The notes: generated from the sequence alone by a model not told the origin. A DNA stretch of 64,000 nucleotides from Albula goreensis (GCA_022829145.1 CM040753.1:18554384-18618383), one strand, 5' to 3'; positions 12,015 to 26,408 are shown, numbered from the stretch's first letter. Translations and numbers: made by a program.

Positions 12015-15000
12015 ATGGCTGCTGCCTTAACCAAAAGACCTGGGCGACTGAGAGCGCTGCTGCCTCCATGTTATCACGAAGGTTTCCTTGAAAAGAGAAC
12101 ACTGAAAGATAAGGTATTTGTTTTCCACATTATAATGCATTTTACCTCAAGCGAGATATATTTCCTGTTAACTCCACGCATGTGATCCTGTTTATAACTT
12201 ATTACATTGTAATGGATTATAGGTTATTCCTATAATTTCTAAATACATTTTCATTTTCTTGGATCAAAAGAGTCCAGCATCAATTAAAACATTTGTGCAT
12301 AGGAACAATGGACGGACAAAAAACTACTGATAACATATAGATAAAATTAGTGGCACAGGAGCCAACAAATAATGAAATTAGAGTGCTCTCAACTTTATAA
12401 ATGGATATTGCTATGACATTTTGCTTTGTAACATCAAGTGTGAATTTACATTGATTTATCTGTAGAATATAATGCCATAAACTAAATGTATCTTTTTTTT
12501 TTAAATCCAGTGATCAAAGTAAAAACACATAGTATTAAAAGATGTTTTTGATTTAATTATTATAATAATAATTTAATTATTAGTGCTATAGAATGATCTT
12601 TATTAACTATAACTAATTAATTATATTATTATTATTATTATTAAGATTAAATGAATAAAATTATCAAGATAGGGCACATATTTTCTTTAATTCTGAAAAA
12701 TCAAAGCTGTATTTCCAGATTTCATCATTAGAATATTTAATGAAGGTGTCACATTTTTTAAAAATTATAATCATATTGTTATCATTGTCATGTATGATCA
12801 AACATTGTCCATATAGAAGATTGTCCATATAGACAATATTTATTGTTATTTATTGAATTATTGAGTTAAAAACTAATTCAAATAAAATTATTCAAATGAT
12901 AAAAAAGTTTAAAAATAAATTATAATTATCAGCATCTGCTTAAGCACTGGTGATGTATTGTTACTTACTAAATCTTGACAGCATACCTTTCTACTTTTCA
13001 AACATCTAAATATTAAGATCTACAGTACAATTTATTTTTAGTTAATAGATGTTGTCATAGGTAATGATATGTGAACTTACTGACTTTAAAAAGTCCTCTT
13101 GTGAAACACTGATGTACCACCTGAGAGCTTTTGCTTGATGCTCTGAATTGTGCCATGATAGAAATGATTTTATTGTTTTTCTGTTCTGAATAGCTCAAGC
13201 ATGAATCATAGATAACCTTTGGTCTCTGCATCATATTCAACAGGAAAATGCAACATAAGCTGTGTGTGTGCATGCACACACATTAATAACCACAGATACC
13301 CTCCCACTCAGACACTTTTGTAAGACATATAAATCATGTGTGATAGGGCAAATAACATTGCACATATCCATAGAACTAAAGAAAAAAAGTGTGTCAGTGT
13401 GACTGTGCCAGATTATTTCCTCTGAAAAGGGACTGGAAAATTGACGTCTGAAGCCCCAGCAAATGGTAGTCTTTCCAGGCCTCCTGTTTATGGCCAATAA
13501 CAGAATGACAAAATCTAGCAGTCTTATCCAAAGAGACTTACGAAACTGGTAATAATTGTGTAATCAAGTGATAGCCGCTATGGATGTGATATCATACTAA
13601 AGCATAACACTATCCCCACCTTTCCTACAACCTTAACTTTGTGCTCCTGCAGCTCTTGGTTTATGTTTTGAGTATTGAATGGGGTAAAATGCTTGAAGCT
13701 AAATTCAACTAAGTCTCTGTTGGTCTGTATTTAATCAAATGTTTGTCATACTGTTAACATTACTGCTCCCAGTTTCAGTGACATTCTTAGTAAGCGCTCA
13801 GTAATAGGGTTAACCTTGAATTAGTCAAGAAACAAGTTTGCCTGTGGAGAATTTCCCAAATCACTGCACTGCTCTGTGTTTGGAGACAATCACTGTTTTA
13901 CAAAAAAAAAAAAAATGCATAGATTTTCTCTTTCATGAAATGCCCAGTGAATGGACTTTTTATCACATTTAGGCATTTTAACAGATGCTGGTCTCCAAAG
14001 TTACTTGCAAAAATGTGTAGGAAAGGGCTTAAGGTGTTAGTAAATAATAAAAATCTCAAAATGAATAAAAAAACCATGTTGTTAATGAAGAGACAGATCT
14101 CATGCTCGCAGCTGTAGACAGATACTTTACTTACACAGCCAGCAGCGAGAATACAAGCATGGAGCAAAATGTGCAAAGATTACATCTTATGATCAACATT
14201 TATACAGTTTAAGGGAATTACAGTAGCATGTAATGGCTCATATATGGTAATGGAGAACCCCACGTTCCACAGGTGGCAGGTCACGGGTCGTTAACAGTTG
14301 GCGCCATTTGGCCCTGGTTGAATCCGGCAACATCCCTTTGCAATTCTAATACACATTCTCAAACGCTGGGCTGCTCTCCAAAACTGTCTCCCAACAAAGG
14401 CAAGGGACAGAGAAGACACCATTTTCATTTTTCACAATTATCATGGCCTGATTTACTGAAGCATTTAGTATGTGCAAAACTATTTTGCTTGTGCAAGAAG
14501 ATTAAGAGAGCGTGTGATTGGTTGAGGTAGTCTGTTTGCTTCAAGCTTATATTCACTCATCAAGATGCTGAAACTGAATGTGCAAACATTTTAACATGTG
14601 CTAAAGTCTTTGATGAATCTAAGCCGACGTTCCTTTGTGTTTGCAAGAGGAAGACTGCAGATATGGTGCCAGCTGTGGTAAATGGATTTTAAGGTATACT
14701 TATAAATGTAGTGAATCTAAAATAAGATATTATGTTTATGGAATGAAAACCTTATTCAGAAGCCAAGAGGAACATTTTTTCAGACTAACTGTAGCCAGAG
14801 TCAAAGCACAACAGGTGCCAAGTAGTGTCACACAACTATGCCCTTGTGATCAATAAAACCAGTCCCAGTTCAGATCTGACACTGGGTTGGTGAAACCAAT
14901 AGACGTTGTATAGTGGTAGATGTTCTCTACATGAATTCTTGACATTTCAGCAATGTGTGCAATTATTTGCCTCAAGCAATGAGACCAAAGGAACAAGTTC

Positions 15001-17618
15001 CAAGTTATCCTCATCATGGAAACACACACTCTCACATGGGCCAAATCACCATTCTACAACACCAATGCATTGTCCTCTGTGCTTTCTCTCATTTTAACAG
15101 TTTTACATTCATTTTAGTATATGATGGTTATGTAGCTGGATGTAACTTTTAATGGCTACATTTTATATGGGGCAAAATGTAATATGTGTGAGTCAGTCTG
15201 AATAAAAGGATCTGCTAAATGGTTAAACATAATGTTGTGTCAGTCAGTAATCCATAACGACTTCGAAAGTTGTGTGCTCAGTTGCTAAAATAGCCCAAAA
15301 CAGCCTCAGTACACAGTATGGGAATTGACTTAAATGTGGGTTGTAGGGGCAGAGGGGTCCTGAGACTGAACAGGTATGCAGAGGCTTTATATTGCTGTGA
15401 AATTTACATATAGTCAGTTTCAGTGTGGGGTTCAGAGGCAGAGAGAGGGATGAGTGAACAGTAAGTATTCACTATAACCTATGCCTGTGTGGGCTTTGGT
15501 CATTCACGTTTGGCATTGCATGTACTGATCATTTATCAGAAAGTCATTAAAGCATAATTTATTTTTAGTGACATCAGAATACAATTGCACAAGGTTTGAT
15601 TAATTTCCTGCCAATTCATTCCTTTTCTTCCCAGCATCCACAGTTTTCAGAAACACTCACAGAGCCTTCCCTCTTGCCTGTGTGGCACATTTTCAAGCTT
15701 ATGATTAACCACCCCATGCACATACTTTGCTTTACAACATAAGTGTAGGAGTTCTTTTTCTGTGAGAAAGATCCGCATTCCGTAGAAACTGGTTTGACCA
15801 CCACTGTGCTTGTAAAAAAAGATCAACGCAGCATTTCATTTGATGGTGGAATTATTGAAGTGCACATCTGAACTTATTGTACATGTGCATGTGTTCATGG
15901 CTTCACTGGCAGACCTTAGCTTAGATGACAGTGCTGCAGACTGCTTCTGTGTGTGGAGTTTGATCCCTTGGCTGGAAATCTTTGTAGTTCACTAAAGCCA
16001 CTACTATACAAAACTGACTCAATCTAAAATTTGTTTGTTTGTCATAATGATAGGTCTGTCTCCCTCATGGGTATCTGACAGAACTATTGAATTGTATCAT
16101 TAATTGGTATTTTTAATTCATCTGAATGCATCCCATATTGCAGTTATTTTATTTGCTCAAATTATTACCTTTTTTCTTTGAGTGAGTTGTTACATGTATT
16201 TTCCCAGTTATATCATAACTTGGTGTTTTGCAGGGAAAAGTCATTCAGCTTCGGCATGTGAGCAAAAAACTGCTCTTTAATTTCCCCATTTGGAGGAAAA
16301 TGAGTTCCCATACCCATAAATCAGCTCAGAGTAGGAGTGCTGAGCTCAGGTCAGGCTTCTCCTGCACGTATCATAACCTTATCCATTAATGAGCTCTAAT
16401 GGCAAACTGATCCTAGATAAGCATCTCTGCTCTGAGATGCCATGTGATAACAGGGCTTGGTCTGGATCTCAGTCATTTGTTACAAGTGATGGGACATTAG
16501 GGCAACATTGCACTGTATGCTCTCTTGGAGTGACGTCAATGATGAATAATTGTTTTGGGGAATTCCTCAAGACAGCAATGTTTGAGCCATTCTCCATAAC
16601 CTGCCAGTTAGGACACTTCTGAGTGTTTTGAGGTGATTCATGCACCAAACTTTTCCTGATGGGAAATAAAATGTTTATGTTGCATTCCAGTCTGTAGTCC
16701 TAAAAAACTAGTTCTGTTAGGTTATGCTAATGACATTTTAGATTAGTGTTTGTCAGCTACCTTTCCTGTTTTCAGTCTTTGTACTTTCACTGACCTGATA
16801 TGTCAATGCATAAATCAGAATCATGTCAGTTAATTTTCTTTTTGTTCTTCTGTATTATTGTTATAATTGATTGCATGTAAAAAATAATTGGTTTCATCTG
16901 AACGCCTCAAAGCCTTTTCCAGTGAGAGGGGAATCTTCAGCCACCAGAGTTTACCAGGTTGATACATGGTAGCCATTTTGTGCCAGACCATTCGACACTT
17001 ATCAGCTAGGGTGGAGCACAAGGTATTGTTAAGTAATTTACACGGGCAATAACTAGATGGCCAGCTTGAGATATCCAGGTTGGGACTTTGGATGCAATGG
17101 AAAACACTGTACTCTTAGCAATAATTGATTTGGGATCTTAACATGTAACCTCAGTTTAACATCTTGTCAAAAAAAAATGGTGCCTTGTGCAGTGTAGCAT
17201 CCCCTTCACTGTCAAGCAACTGATTTCCGATATGTCCTACTGGCACACTAACAGTATTTGGCATAATTAAGAAGTAAATTCCCATTTGGAATAAACATTC
17301 CTCTTTCTCTGTTTGCAGATATCTCGTAAGTTGTGGACATGCCTATGTGGGAACGCCCTATTTTTTTTCAACCACTCCAAGGACAATAATGTGAGTGCAA
17401 TAACAGCATGAATGTGACCCAAGTCCTAGGTGAGAAGGGGACAGAATGGAGTATCATGCAGAGGGAAGTGGGAAAGTACTAAATGAAGAGCAGATCTGAT
17501 GCCATAAACTGTGTACTGTGTGGATACATGTGTTAGTATCTCTCTCTTATCAGTATGCTTTCACATTTTACATTTAGGCATTTATAAGAATTCCAAGTAA
17601 ACATATAATGACGAACAT

Positions 17619-17687
<69 letters not shown>

Positions 17688-19396
17688 TATGTGGAGAAAT
17701 TGGAGCTCAGTGGTTTCATCTCCCTGACGGACGACGGCTCTCGTGGCCCAAAGCTGGAGGCCGCGCGGCTAAACCTTCGCTTGAAGGATGGGGATGTGAA
17801 GCTCACGGTGAGAGTGGAACTGAACTGCATCCTATCAGTACACTGTTGTGCATGTTCCAACACACTGCAGTGGATCTAAAACATGCTGACACACTGCTGG
17901 AGGTTATGTTATACGATACACAAACCTTTATCACATAAACACTGCTGTGGCATTATGGGATGTCTCACAGCCTGGCTTTTCTCCTCCCATTATATCTAGG
18001 CCCCTAGCCTGGAGGCACGGGAGCTGTGGAAGGGCTATATCTACGCTGTTGTGGAGGTCAGTATCTGTGCTGCTGGTATGCCAAAGGGTTTTGAATGTGA
18101 TTTAAGCTCTTTAAAAATTAATTTGTATGTCTTGTAGAAGAAAAAGTTGCTAACAAAAAATGAAAAACTAATGTTAAGTCGCTCAATAGGGTGTTGGAAC
18201 ATTGCTGCTTTTTGGTGAAACCGACTTCTCTTGTGCTGGGCTGACATTTTCTGTCAAACTCACTGCCATTTCCTTTTGCAGCCGTGCTACCCATAACTGT
18301 AAACAGCCCAGTCTATCCGGCACTGTTACACATGAACATGTACATACTGTTGATGTTATATTCTTCATTAATGGTTAGCTGCACCTGTGTTATAGACCCT
18401 GCTTTTCATGTACACGCTGTTCCTCATTTTCCCAGTTTCCATTTGTTTGTTCACTATCTGGAGATATAGATTGAGTGGGAGATAATTACTGTATATTGCT
18501 TTTTCCAACATGTGGCATTTTTTGTGTGTCAAAAAGCAATGGCAATAAAATCCACACCCTCCTTAGTCATATCAATGGGAAAGATTTAACAATCAGCTGA
18601 GCCTGAAGGATATCAAAGTCATATTGCTGTTATGCTGTCATGGACATTTTTACTCTGGATTTCTTTGTTGTTGGATGCTATCAGCTTAAGCTATTTTGAT
18701 TTCATCTGATAAGAAGTGCTGTGGATGTCACAAAGTGAAAGACATTGGTGGATCTGTCTGTCTCTTTCTGTCCCTCTCATTTGTCACCATTATGATATGA
18801 TGACAAACATTTTCTGTGAAAACATTTTCTGTGAAAACATTTTCTATTCAACATGTTCTAAATAATAATAATGATGACCGTCATTTTTTCCTATTTATTT
18901 ATTTTTTGTTCATAGCTCTCCATACCCACATATTTGAATCTGATGCCAGGTCAGCGTCTCATGTTGAAATCAGTGATTGAAAGAGAGAGAGAGAGACGCA
19001 GACCCCCTTCTCCACCCCCATCAGCTGCTGCCTCATCTCTCTACCTCTCAGTGCAGGGAGACATGCCAGCGTGAGTGTTATTTCTTTCCTTCTTCATAAG
19101 ATTTTTGTTCACAGGTTTATAACCACACAAAACAACATGTATATGTACTGAGAGCCTGTGAACTTAAATCCTCAAAGTATTTGAACCTTGGAATATGAAA
19201 CAGAGACATGGCAGTGCAGTTTACCCACCTGTCACTCACATCATTACATTTCATTTGGAGAAATAACAAAGAGCATCAATGCTATGTGTTCTGTTCAGAC
19301 CTGTGTGAAAGAATTATTTGGAATACTCTCACAATTTTCCAATTTTTAAAAAAAATATGTTTGTTATTTTGTCCATATATTATTCTTTTGTGTATG

Positions 19397-19435
<39 letters not shown>

Positions 19436-22400
19436 GATTTGGCTACATGTGTCGCTGAAAGTCCTCAGGGGGATCTGCCATGAGTATGTTCATCTTCACA
19501 TTTCAACAGCATCTACTGAGTTAAAGAATATGGGTTATCTGACCTTGGTCTGATGTTGCTGTGCAGATGCTTCCATTCTGTGTCGCGGACCGAGGCTGAG
19601 GTGCTACTAGAGAAACATCCAGGCTTTGGGAACCTGCTGCTTCGCCCAGGCAGGGATGGCGTCTCACTCGCGGTCACCACCTACCAGGACCTCAATGGGT
19701 AATGCCAGAGCTCCTCTTTGGAACTCCAGATTTCCCACCTCAAAATACTGTGCAACCTCATCAAGAAATTCCATCAACCAAAGCTGGTACAAGCCCATAA
19801 TTAGCCATAATAAGCCTATCATTAGTAGCTATGACTGCTAATTATGCAATACCAAGCTTCCTGTCATCACTGATGTCAAAAGGATTAATCCAAACTCTGT
19901 TAGGGTCCATTTGTGAAGAAGTTCTACATACTACAATAATTAGATAAAGGGTAAAGTTAAAGAAGTGAAAGATGATGAATGAGTGTTTATTTATACTGTG
20001 TCCTCTCCATTTTCCAGCCTCACTGACTGTCTCCTCTTTCAGACCAGTCTTCAGGCACTATCGCTTGGCACGAAAACCAGATGGAGGATTTTCAATTGAA
20101 GTGGAGAACCCAGTAAGTTTCCATCTTCTTCCTTTTGACATCCATTCTTTTAACTTTGAACAGTTTTTTTCATCTGACTCTTGATGTGTTTCATCTCTTT
20201 ACCTGTTTTTGAAAAGGTCAGTACAATATCCAATATTATTATTCAATATTCTGTTCAGTTGAAAAATCTGGGTCAAAGTCTTGCGGCTGTAATAAAAAAA
20301 TATGTGTAACACAGAACAGTCAGTGACATAGTAAATGTACATCAACGTGAAAACAGTGCTGAAATGGTTGTTTTATAATTATGTTTTGTGTCTGTGTTGT
20401 TTTTCTTCTTACATTGACAACATTTGTACATTTGTGGCCTGACTTACTAAATCTGTCCCTCAGTGTACTAATATAAACTCAAAAGGAAAGTGGTTGTTCT
20501 CAAAACAGCTCACTCACATTCCTCTCACCATAGTGCTGATGTCAGAGCTTGCAACCAGTTTTTTACAGCCTGCTCAAGCTGCAGTACATCTGAATTCACC
20601 TGGTTTATCCTGTTCTGATATAGATCACTAGCACTCCGCATGTGTGCGTAATAGTAAATGGTTTTCTAAAGACCATTTCCAAATGAGCAGATTTTTTTGC
20701 CAACCCACCTGTCTCTTCATTTCCCCAGGTCGCCTGCGCCACACTTTCTGATGTGATTGACCATCTGGTAGAGACGACCTCTGGAGTTCTTAAACCCTTC
20801 GTTATGGAAACACATTATGATCAGAGCATCAGTAAGAAACTAAGCCAAGAAGCATGCACACACATTATATACATGCAGAAAGACACATGCACACACACTC
20901 AGACACTCATGCACACATGCATGAATACACACACACACACATACAGAAACATGCTGACTTCTTGGTAGAGCTGAGGTTTTGTTAATTATAGTCCTGTAAG
21001 TTTTGCTCAATAGATAAATAGCTGTGTTGATTCCACCATCCCCCATAGCATTCGTTCAGTCCAACAATGAGAATGGAGAGAGGAGCCTCCAGTGTGCATC
21101 TACCAGCTCCATACCCAAAGCCCCATCTCCACCACCCAAACCAGGTAACCCTGTCTGATCACCATACACATACAGATACACACATAATACACCCAAACTG
21201 TAGCACAACAAAGAAATAGGCATGCTCACATACACACATGCACAAAGACACCTACACAATATCTACATGAACAAAGCTGCATATGAAGCATCTCACACAC
21301 ACATTCTCTCCCAGAACCTGACTTGCATATACAGTCAGGACATACAAAGCTATGAGAGAATGGAGCAAAAAGCATAAAACAAGAAATTATAATGTGAAAT
21401 GTGTCCTTGGTAGGTGTCAGAGAGCACAGCCAAGAACAAGAGCCCAGCTTCGAGGAGAACTTTTACCTAAACGATCCCAGTGAGTACCATCCTGGTACTG
21501 TCCTCTGCCTCCTCCCCATGCGTGTTTCTCTCTGTATGCCTCAAATATATTCCTATTCACTATAAACAAGTGTTACTGTTTCTGGGTTGTGAGTTGATTA
21601 CCTGCCTCAGTATGTTAGGGACAGTGAAATGATTTCAGCTTGTGTTTTTACATGGTGATCTTTCAGTGAACAATGAGGAGCAAAACTTCATGGAACACCC
21701 TCCCACACCACCACCAAAGACAGGTGAGACACACCTCCTTCATCGACCCATACACATCCACATATACCACTTCTGGTCAAAGGTACAGTCAGATTAGACA
21801 TTTCTGTTTGCACTATCACTCAATGTGGCATGGAAGCAGCTCTAGTGATAGCATATTCAAAGCTGCAAGGCTTTGAGGGCATAAAGGGTGTAAGAAGAGC
21901 AGCAAATGTCTTCATTTATTTTTTGATTTATGTGAATGTATGTTATCTGAAAAATCCATTGCCAGGTAATCTTGTCTTGAAAACACATATTTTCATCTTT
22001 ATTTGTTCATGCCATTGTGTTTTGTTTATTCTGTAAATGCGATCACTTAATTTTTGTCTTACTATCAAATTTTGTCTTACTATCAAAAGGCAACACTTGA
22101 ATGATCTGGACATTCAATTGTTGGTATTCACACCTCTGTATTTGTAGAGAGAGACAAACCATCTACATTAATATTAAATTAAACTATTCCATGAATCCAA
22201 ATAGTGCAGTCTGTTCACATCCACCACTTACATGGCTGTAGTAGGTCACCATTCTGTATGTGCTGTTGTCAAAGGCCAGTCACTTAGGAAGATGCAAACA
22301 AAGTTGCATTCAAGCTGAGATTCAGTCTGTTTTATCATGCTGATGGTCTGTGTTTCAGTGAAGAAGGCCCTGCTACCCTACCAGAACTCCCATTCTCCCA

Positions 22401-24091
22401 CATTCACCTTCAAAGACCTGGACAGCACCACCACCGGTGAGCAATTTTCTGTTTGTGTTTGTCTGTGTTACTCTTACTTTGTGTTGTTTTTAGGGCCTAT
22501 AATGGTAATGTAATGTACATTAAGATCCATGTGGTGATTTCAGTGTGTCTGTGTGTCTTTTTCAGGGGACATTGAGGAAAAACTGAACCGTTTCCCCACA
22601 CCCACACCAAAGAAAGGTTTGTCTTCCTGTCCCCCCATTTACTGCCATTGCTTAACTCAGAACTGACTCGCATAGATTGCAGATAAAAATGTATTTTAAC
22701 TACATTATGAGAGAATGTTATGATGATGGTGTTTTTCAAGACATGTTTTTCAAAGTATTATGGTTTCATTTCAGACAATATGTCCTCACCCCTCAGCATG
22801 TCAATAAGGTTGATTTCTGTTTATTAAAACATTCTCTCAGATAGCATAATATACATGAGCACCCAATTTAACAGGTTTTAATAATAATTAATTATTAAAT
22901 TAATATTTTTTAAATAATTTAATACTTTATTAAACTGTTTGTTTAGATGACATCTACACATCTATACATTCATCACTTCAGATCTAACAGCTGCTCACTG
23001 AAAATTTAGGAGGTGCCCAATGGCCATCTACTTAGCAACATTTGAGGAAAACAAAGCTGTATTCAAGCTCCATTTCATTCCATTTAAAGTGCTTTTGCTC
23101 TGTGTTTCAGTAAAGAAGGCCCTGCTACCCAAACAAAGCCCTCTCCCCACATCCCCCTCTGAGGGACAGGACAGAATGTCTGGTGAGAGCTAAGTCTGAT
23201 TCTTCCTGTCCCTGACTCTCTTATTCAGCCTGCATTCCACTTAATACAATCCATAGGTTGCCAAAAAAGGAGCTTCCAGTAATGGCCAGATCTGTCCTTT
23301 TTTGAAATTATGTTCTCAGTTTAGGATATATGTATTCAGATGCTTTACATATGAAATTGTGACAAACCAAACTTTTTTTTTTTAAAGTTACAGTATTTTT
23401 TGCGGCGCTTATGTGATGCTTTAAAACTTTGTATTGCCCACCTCCGGCTTTAAAAAAAAGCCAAGTTTAGAAAAACTATTATTCATAGGAATTTCAACCA
23501 GCATTATCATCTAGATAAACAGTAAGTCACCAGACACAATTTGCACGGTTGCATCTGTTCACTAAGATGGGGTTTCCCACTCTCAGCCTTTAGTACTGTC
23601 TGTATCTGCTCTGCAGCTGACAGTGGAGCTTTCGGACAACACCCTGTTCCTGCACCCCGCGCCTCAAGAAGTAAAGAGAACCCCAACAACAACATGAAGA
23701 AGAGTGCGCTTACGGGCCACCCTCGTAACACCCTAAGTGACATCATTCCATGTAATTTTTATTGGATTTTTTCTAATTCCGTAATCCAGGATAACTTACA
23801 GTTGACTGTATGACAGTGACAGAATCATTAACTAACTATGAAGATGTTCGGTTGTTGAAGGTTTCAGTTTCATTCTTAGCATTAAGTTCAGAGGATTCTG
23901 CTACATTTGCCTTATTCAAATTTCTGGGCTAACTTTAAATGCAAAACGACATTAATATTCATAAATGAACCACAGATTTTGTTTTTATTCTAAGCTAAGG
24001 GATTCACCAACACTGCTTTTCTCTCTTCCATCATACAGCTATAACAGAGGAACTAAAACAGAAGCTGGAGTTGAGAGGAGGTAAACAGTGA
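12015..24091 (+). CDS. stap2: Signal-transducing adaptor protein 2 (PH-SH2 adaptor), 16 coding exons
   Basis: Exons: 12015-12113, 17319-17390, 17688-17807, 18000-18056, 18916-19070, 19567-19698, 20043-20112, 20729-20831, 21049-21144, 21414-21479, 21667-21723, 22359-22436, 22566-22616, 23111-23182, 23617-23736, 24039-24091 (TGA). Total 1401 nt, 466 residues; human STAP2 is about 403. The N-terminus MAAALTKRPG parallels human MASALRPP, which decides the start over an in-frame upstream ATG at 11934. PH domain about residues 20-130 (YHEGFLEKR, ELWKGYIYAVVE). SH2 about 168-265, with the phosphotyrosine arginine R194 in GNLLLRPGRDG and HYRLARKPDGGFSI. The C-terminal half is proline-rich (SPPPKP, PPTPPPK, PVPAPR), ending ITEELKQKLELRGGKQ like the human tail. 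STAP2 is a cytoplasmic adaptor in cytokine, kinase and STAT signalling. The last but one donor (A|GTGACA) is weak. It converges with fsd1. Confidence 0.95.
12114..17318 (+). other. stap2: stap2 intron 1 (5.2 kb), no gene seen
   Basis: Long AT-rich intron between donor AAG|GTATTTG and acceptor TTTGCAG|ATA. The stretch 12540-12940 is extremely AT-rich, with a TTA array at 12623-12643. A degraded fragment of the teleost short repeat (CTTATCCAAAGAGACTTAC, about 13525-13545) is present. Open frames on both strands lack family resemblance and are treated as chance. Confidence 0.75.
17621..17685 (+). repeat. (TG)n array abutting a stap2 acceptor
   Basis: About 32 uninterrupted TG units run straight into TAG at 17685-17687, the acceptor of exon 17688-17807. 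The normal pyrimidine tract is replaced by the array. Confidence 0.95.
18807..18848. repeat. 15-bp short tandem repeat
   Basis: ACATTTTCTGTGAAA is repeated at 18807, 18822 and, partially, 18837, in a stap2 intron 70 bp before exon 18916. Confidence 0.85.
19399..19435. repeat. (TTA)n microsatellite
   Basis: About 12 perfect TTA units in the stap2 intron 19071-19566. Confidence 0.95.
21667..23182 (+). repeat. stap2: Tandemly duplicated two-exon module in stap2
   Basis: Unit 1 is exons 21667-21723 plus 22359-22436 and unit 2 is exons 22566-22616 plus 23111-23182. The first exon of each unit encodes an acidic start and a Pro-Thr-Pro-Lys end (EHPPTPPPKT versus NRFPTPTPKK). The second exon starts VKKALLP in both, with the same phase. 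The acceptors share CTGTGTTTCAGT(G/A)AAGAAG, and intron bases before them still align (AAACAAAG(T/C)TG(C/T)ATTCAAGCT). This indicates a segmental duplication of about 0.75 kb. Confidence 0.85.
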
Positions 24092-25140
24092 AGGCTCCTT
24101 CAGGTTGTCCAGCAAGTCAGCAGAGCGCTGTGACAAGAGCAGCCCCAGAAGTGGACTCCTTTGTGATTGGGCTATCAGCTGCTTCAGCACTGTGAAGATG
24201 ATTGGTTCCCTAAATGGAAGACCCTTGCATTGTATTGGACTGTCCAGCATACAGGAAGCAGTTAATTGTATTGTGCACAAGGAAATACTTCATGTTCACA
24301 TTGTGGCAACAAGGACTGGACGTGCCTGCTCATGTTGTTCACGTTGCTGGGTCAGAGCTGTCAAGCACAGAGCAAAGAAGATCAATGAGCAATCGATCCC
24401 CACAAGAACTCAATTTAATTACACAAGGGCGGGGGATTAATTGATTTTAAATCTGCTTGTAAATGTCATGTTATTAAGTTACCATGTTTGGCATCTTCTG
24501 TGGATTTATGTACTTCATTTAAAATCAGTTATATTAGTGTCATGTTAAAATGGACACTTTTAAAGTATATGCTCTCCTCTTTACTTATTTCCCAGTACTG
24601 TTGTTTCTCATATTCAGTATTAGAGGTCACATTTTGTCTTGTCATATATGTATTTGTATGTGTATCAGTGTATGTGCTGCCTGAATTGCTTTATGTTATT
24701 GTGTCTCCACACAGAAATGTAAAGCAATATGATATATCCTAAACATGGACTGAAATAGTCCCCTTATTCAGTATATTTGCTTTAGCATGTCTTGCTATTG
24801 AGAAACTGCCCTGTTTGTGCCATAACAGTGCTGCTTTGAAACATGAGGCTAAACAGCTGCCTGGCATCAGATATGTAGATATTGTAGTGGATGAGAGGTG
24901 ATGTGGCCTAATCAGATCAACACCAAGGACCATCTCACTGTGGTTTTATTTACACAGTGACAAAATGGAAAATCAAAGCATTTACAAGGTGATATTTTAT
25001 AAGTAAATTAAGCTACAAATTATTTTCATTTTAAAGCATTGTGGATCATAGTTGTAATGTGCATACTGGCATTGGTTGTTTTTCTCCTCACATCAAATCT
25101 CTTGTTTTTGACAACTCAAAATAAAATCAATCTGACATTG
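24092..25140 (+). other. stap2: stap2 3' UTR with candidate poly(A) signal
   Basis: No coding similarity after the stop. AATAAA at 25120-25125 in an A-rich context is the likely polyadenylation signal, giving a 3' UTR of about 1 kb. Short open frames here are not supported. Confidence 0.5.
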
Positions 25141-26400
25141 AATATAAAAATTAATGTTATCTATAGGGGGAAAAGGTGATAAGACAGAGCTGAGCATAAA
25201 CAGTAATATTAATACTGTCTTTTACGCCCAGGGAGTCAACTGCACAGAGCTAATTAATTTCCCACTGCATGCATGTTGACACTGACAAGGGACAGTAAAA
25301 TACAGCAATACAACAATGTCACTTTCTGGAAGAAAATAGAATGGAGCTCCACCACTGGCACAGAACAATTATAAAAACCAACATAACACTGACAGTCATC
25401 AGAAGATACTCATTCCTTGACCACAGGATTCTGGAGGTAGTGATGGGAGAATTTGGTTTCATGACATTACAAATGCTACCAGTATCTGACCGATCAAGCT
25501 GATCACTGGTTTTACGGTTGAGACCAATGTTTTTTGATTGGTGCAAAGACATCCGTGATTGACAGGTCGTTGTAGCTCCACCTTTTGTGGGGCTCATGAT
25601 ACCTCACTCTGGCATCACTACCTGCAAGTATCATCAAGGAGTATTCAATGGTTACTGTTGGTGATGTGCAGGTGGTTTTTAAATGTGTTTTTCTGTGATT
25701 CATGGAAGTAATCTCTTTTATCTGTGCGCAAAGTGAAATCATTTTCTTGTTCCTTTTTTAGTATTCCTGCAGACAACCTGGAAAGACCGTACAGTGCACC
25801 AATATATCCTTTCCACATTTTCATGTCCACCCCAAAACAAATCACGATACACAAATCCTGCCAGACTGAGGTCCACTGCTCTTGAGTGTGCTTCACCACT
25901 GGCTTACACTAATGTTGGCTATACTGAAGAAAGTACATTCTGTAAGAAGCTATAAATTATTAAAAGTTAAGTGAGAACTGGTAATCAATTGTGCTACTCT
26001 GTTATTCTGAGTTAGCGTGTGCATGTTAGAAAGAGCATGTGTGTTTTTTGTCAGAAAGAGAGACTTGTATGTGTGTTTCACAGAATGAAAAGACAGAGGG
26101 AGACTGTATATTTGCATGTTTGTGTTTGCTTGCATGGAGGAAATACTGTCTGTGTATGTGTGTGTGTGTGTGTGTGTGTGAAAGTAAAAGAGAGAGAGAG
26201 ATTGAGAGTGTGAATGTATGCTTGTGCGTTGTGTGTGTGCTTGCGCAATAAGCATGCTAATTTAAAGGTCTCCAATTCCAAACATACAAGCTTGGAATGG
26301 CTACAACACCAATGCTAGTACTGTAACGTTAACATGAAAAGACGTTAATGACACCCCTGTTGTTCTTGCATTTTCTAAACATTATTGTCATCTTTCCTTT
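25141..26400. other. Interval between convergent stap2 and fsd1
   Basis: No exon or RNA gene recognised. It holds a (TG)n array at 26151-26180 followed by a short GA-rich tract. Confidence 0.6.
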
Positions 26401-26408
26401 TTTGCCTT

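Noticed and set aside
14273..14345. Possible tRNA or tRNA-derived SINE (GGTTGAATCC resembling a B box)
   Set aside because: No matching A box or cloverleaf could be formed.
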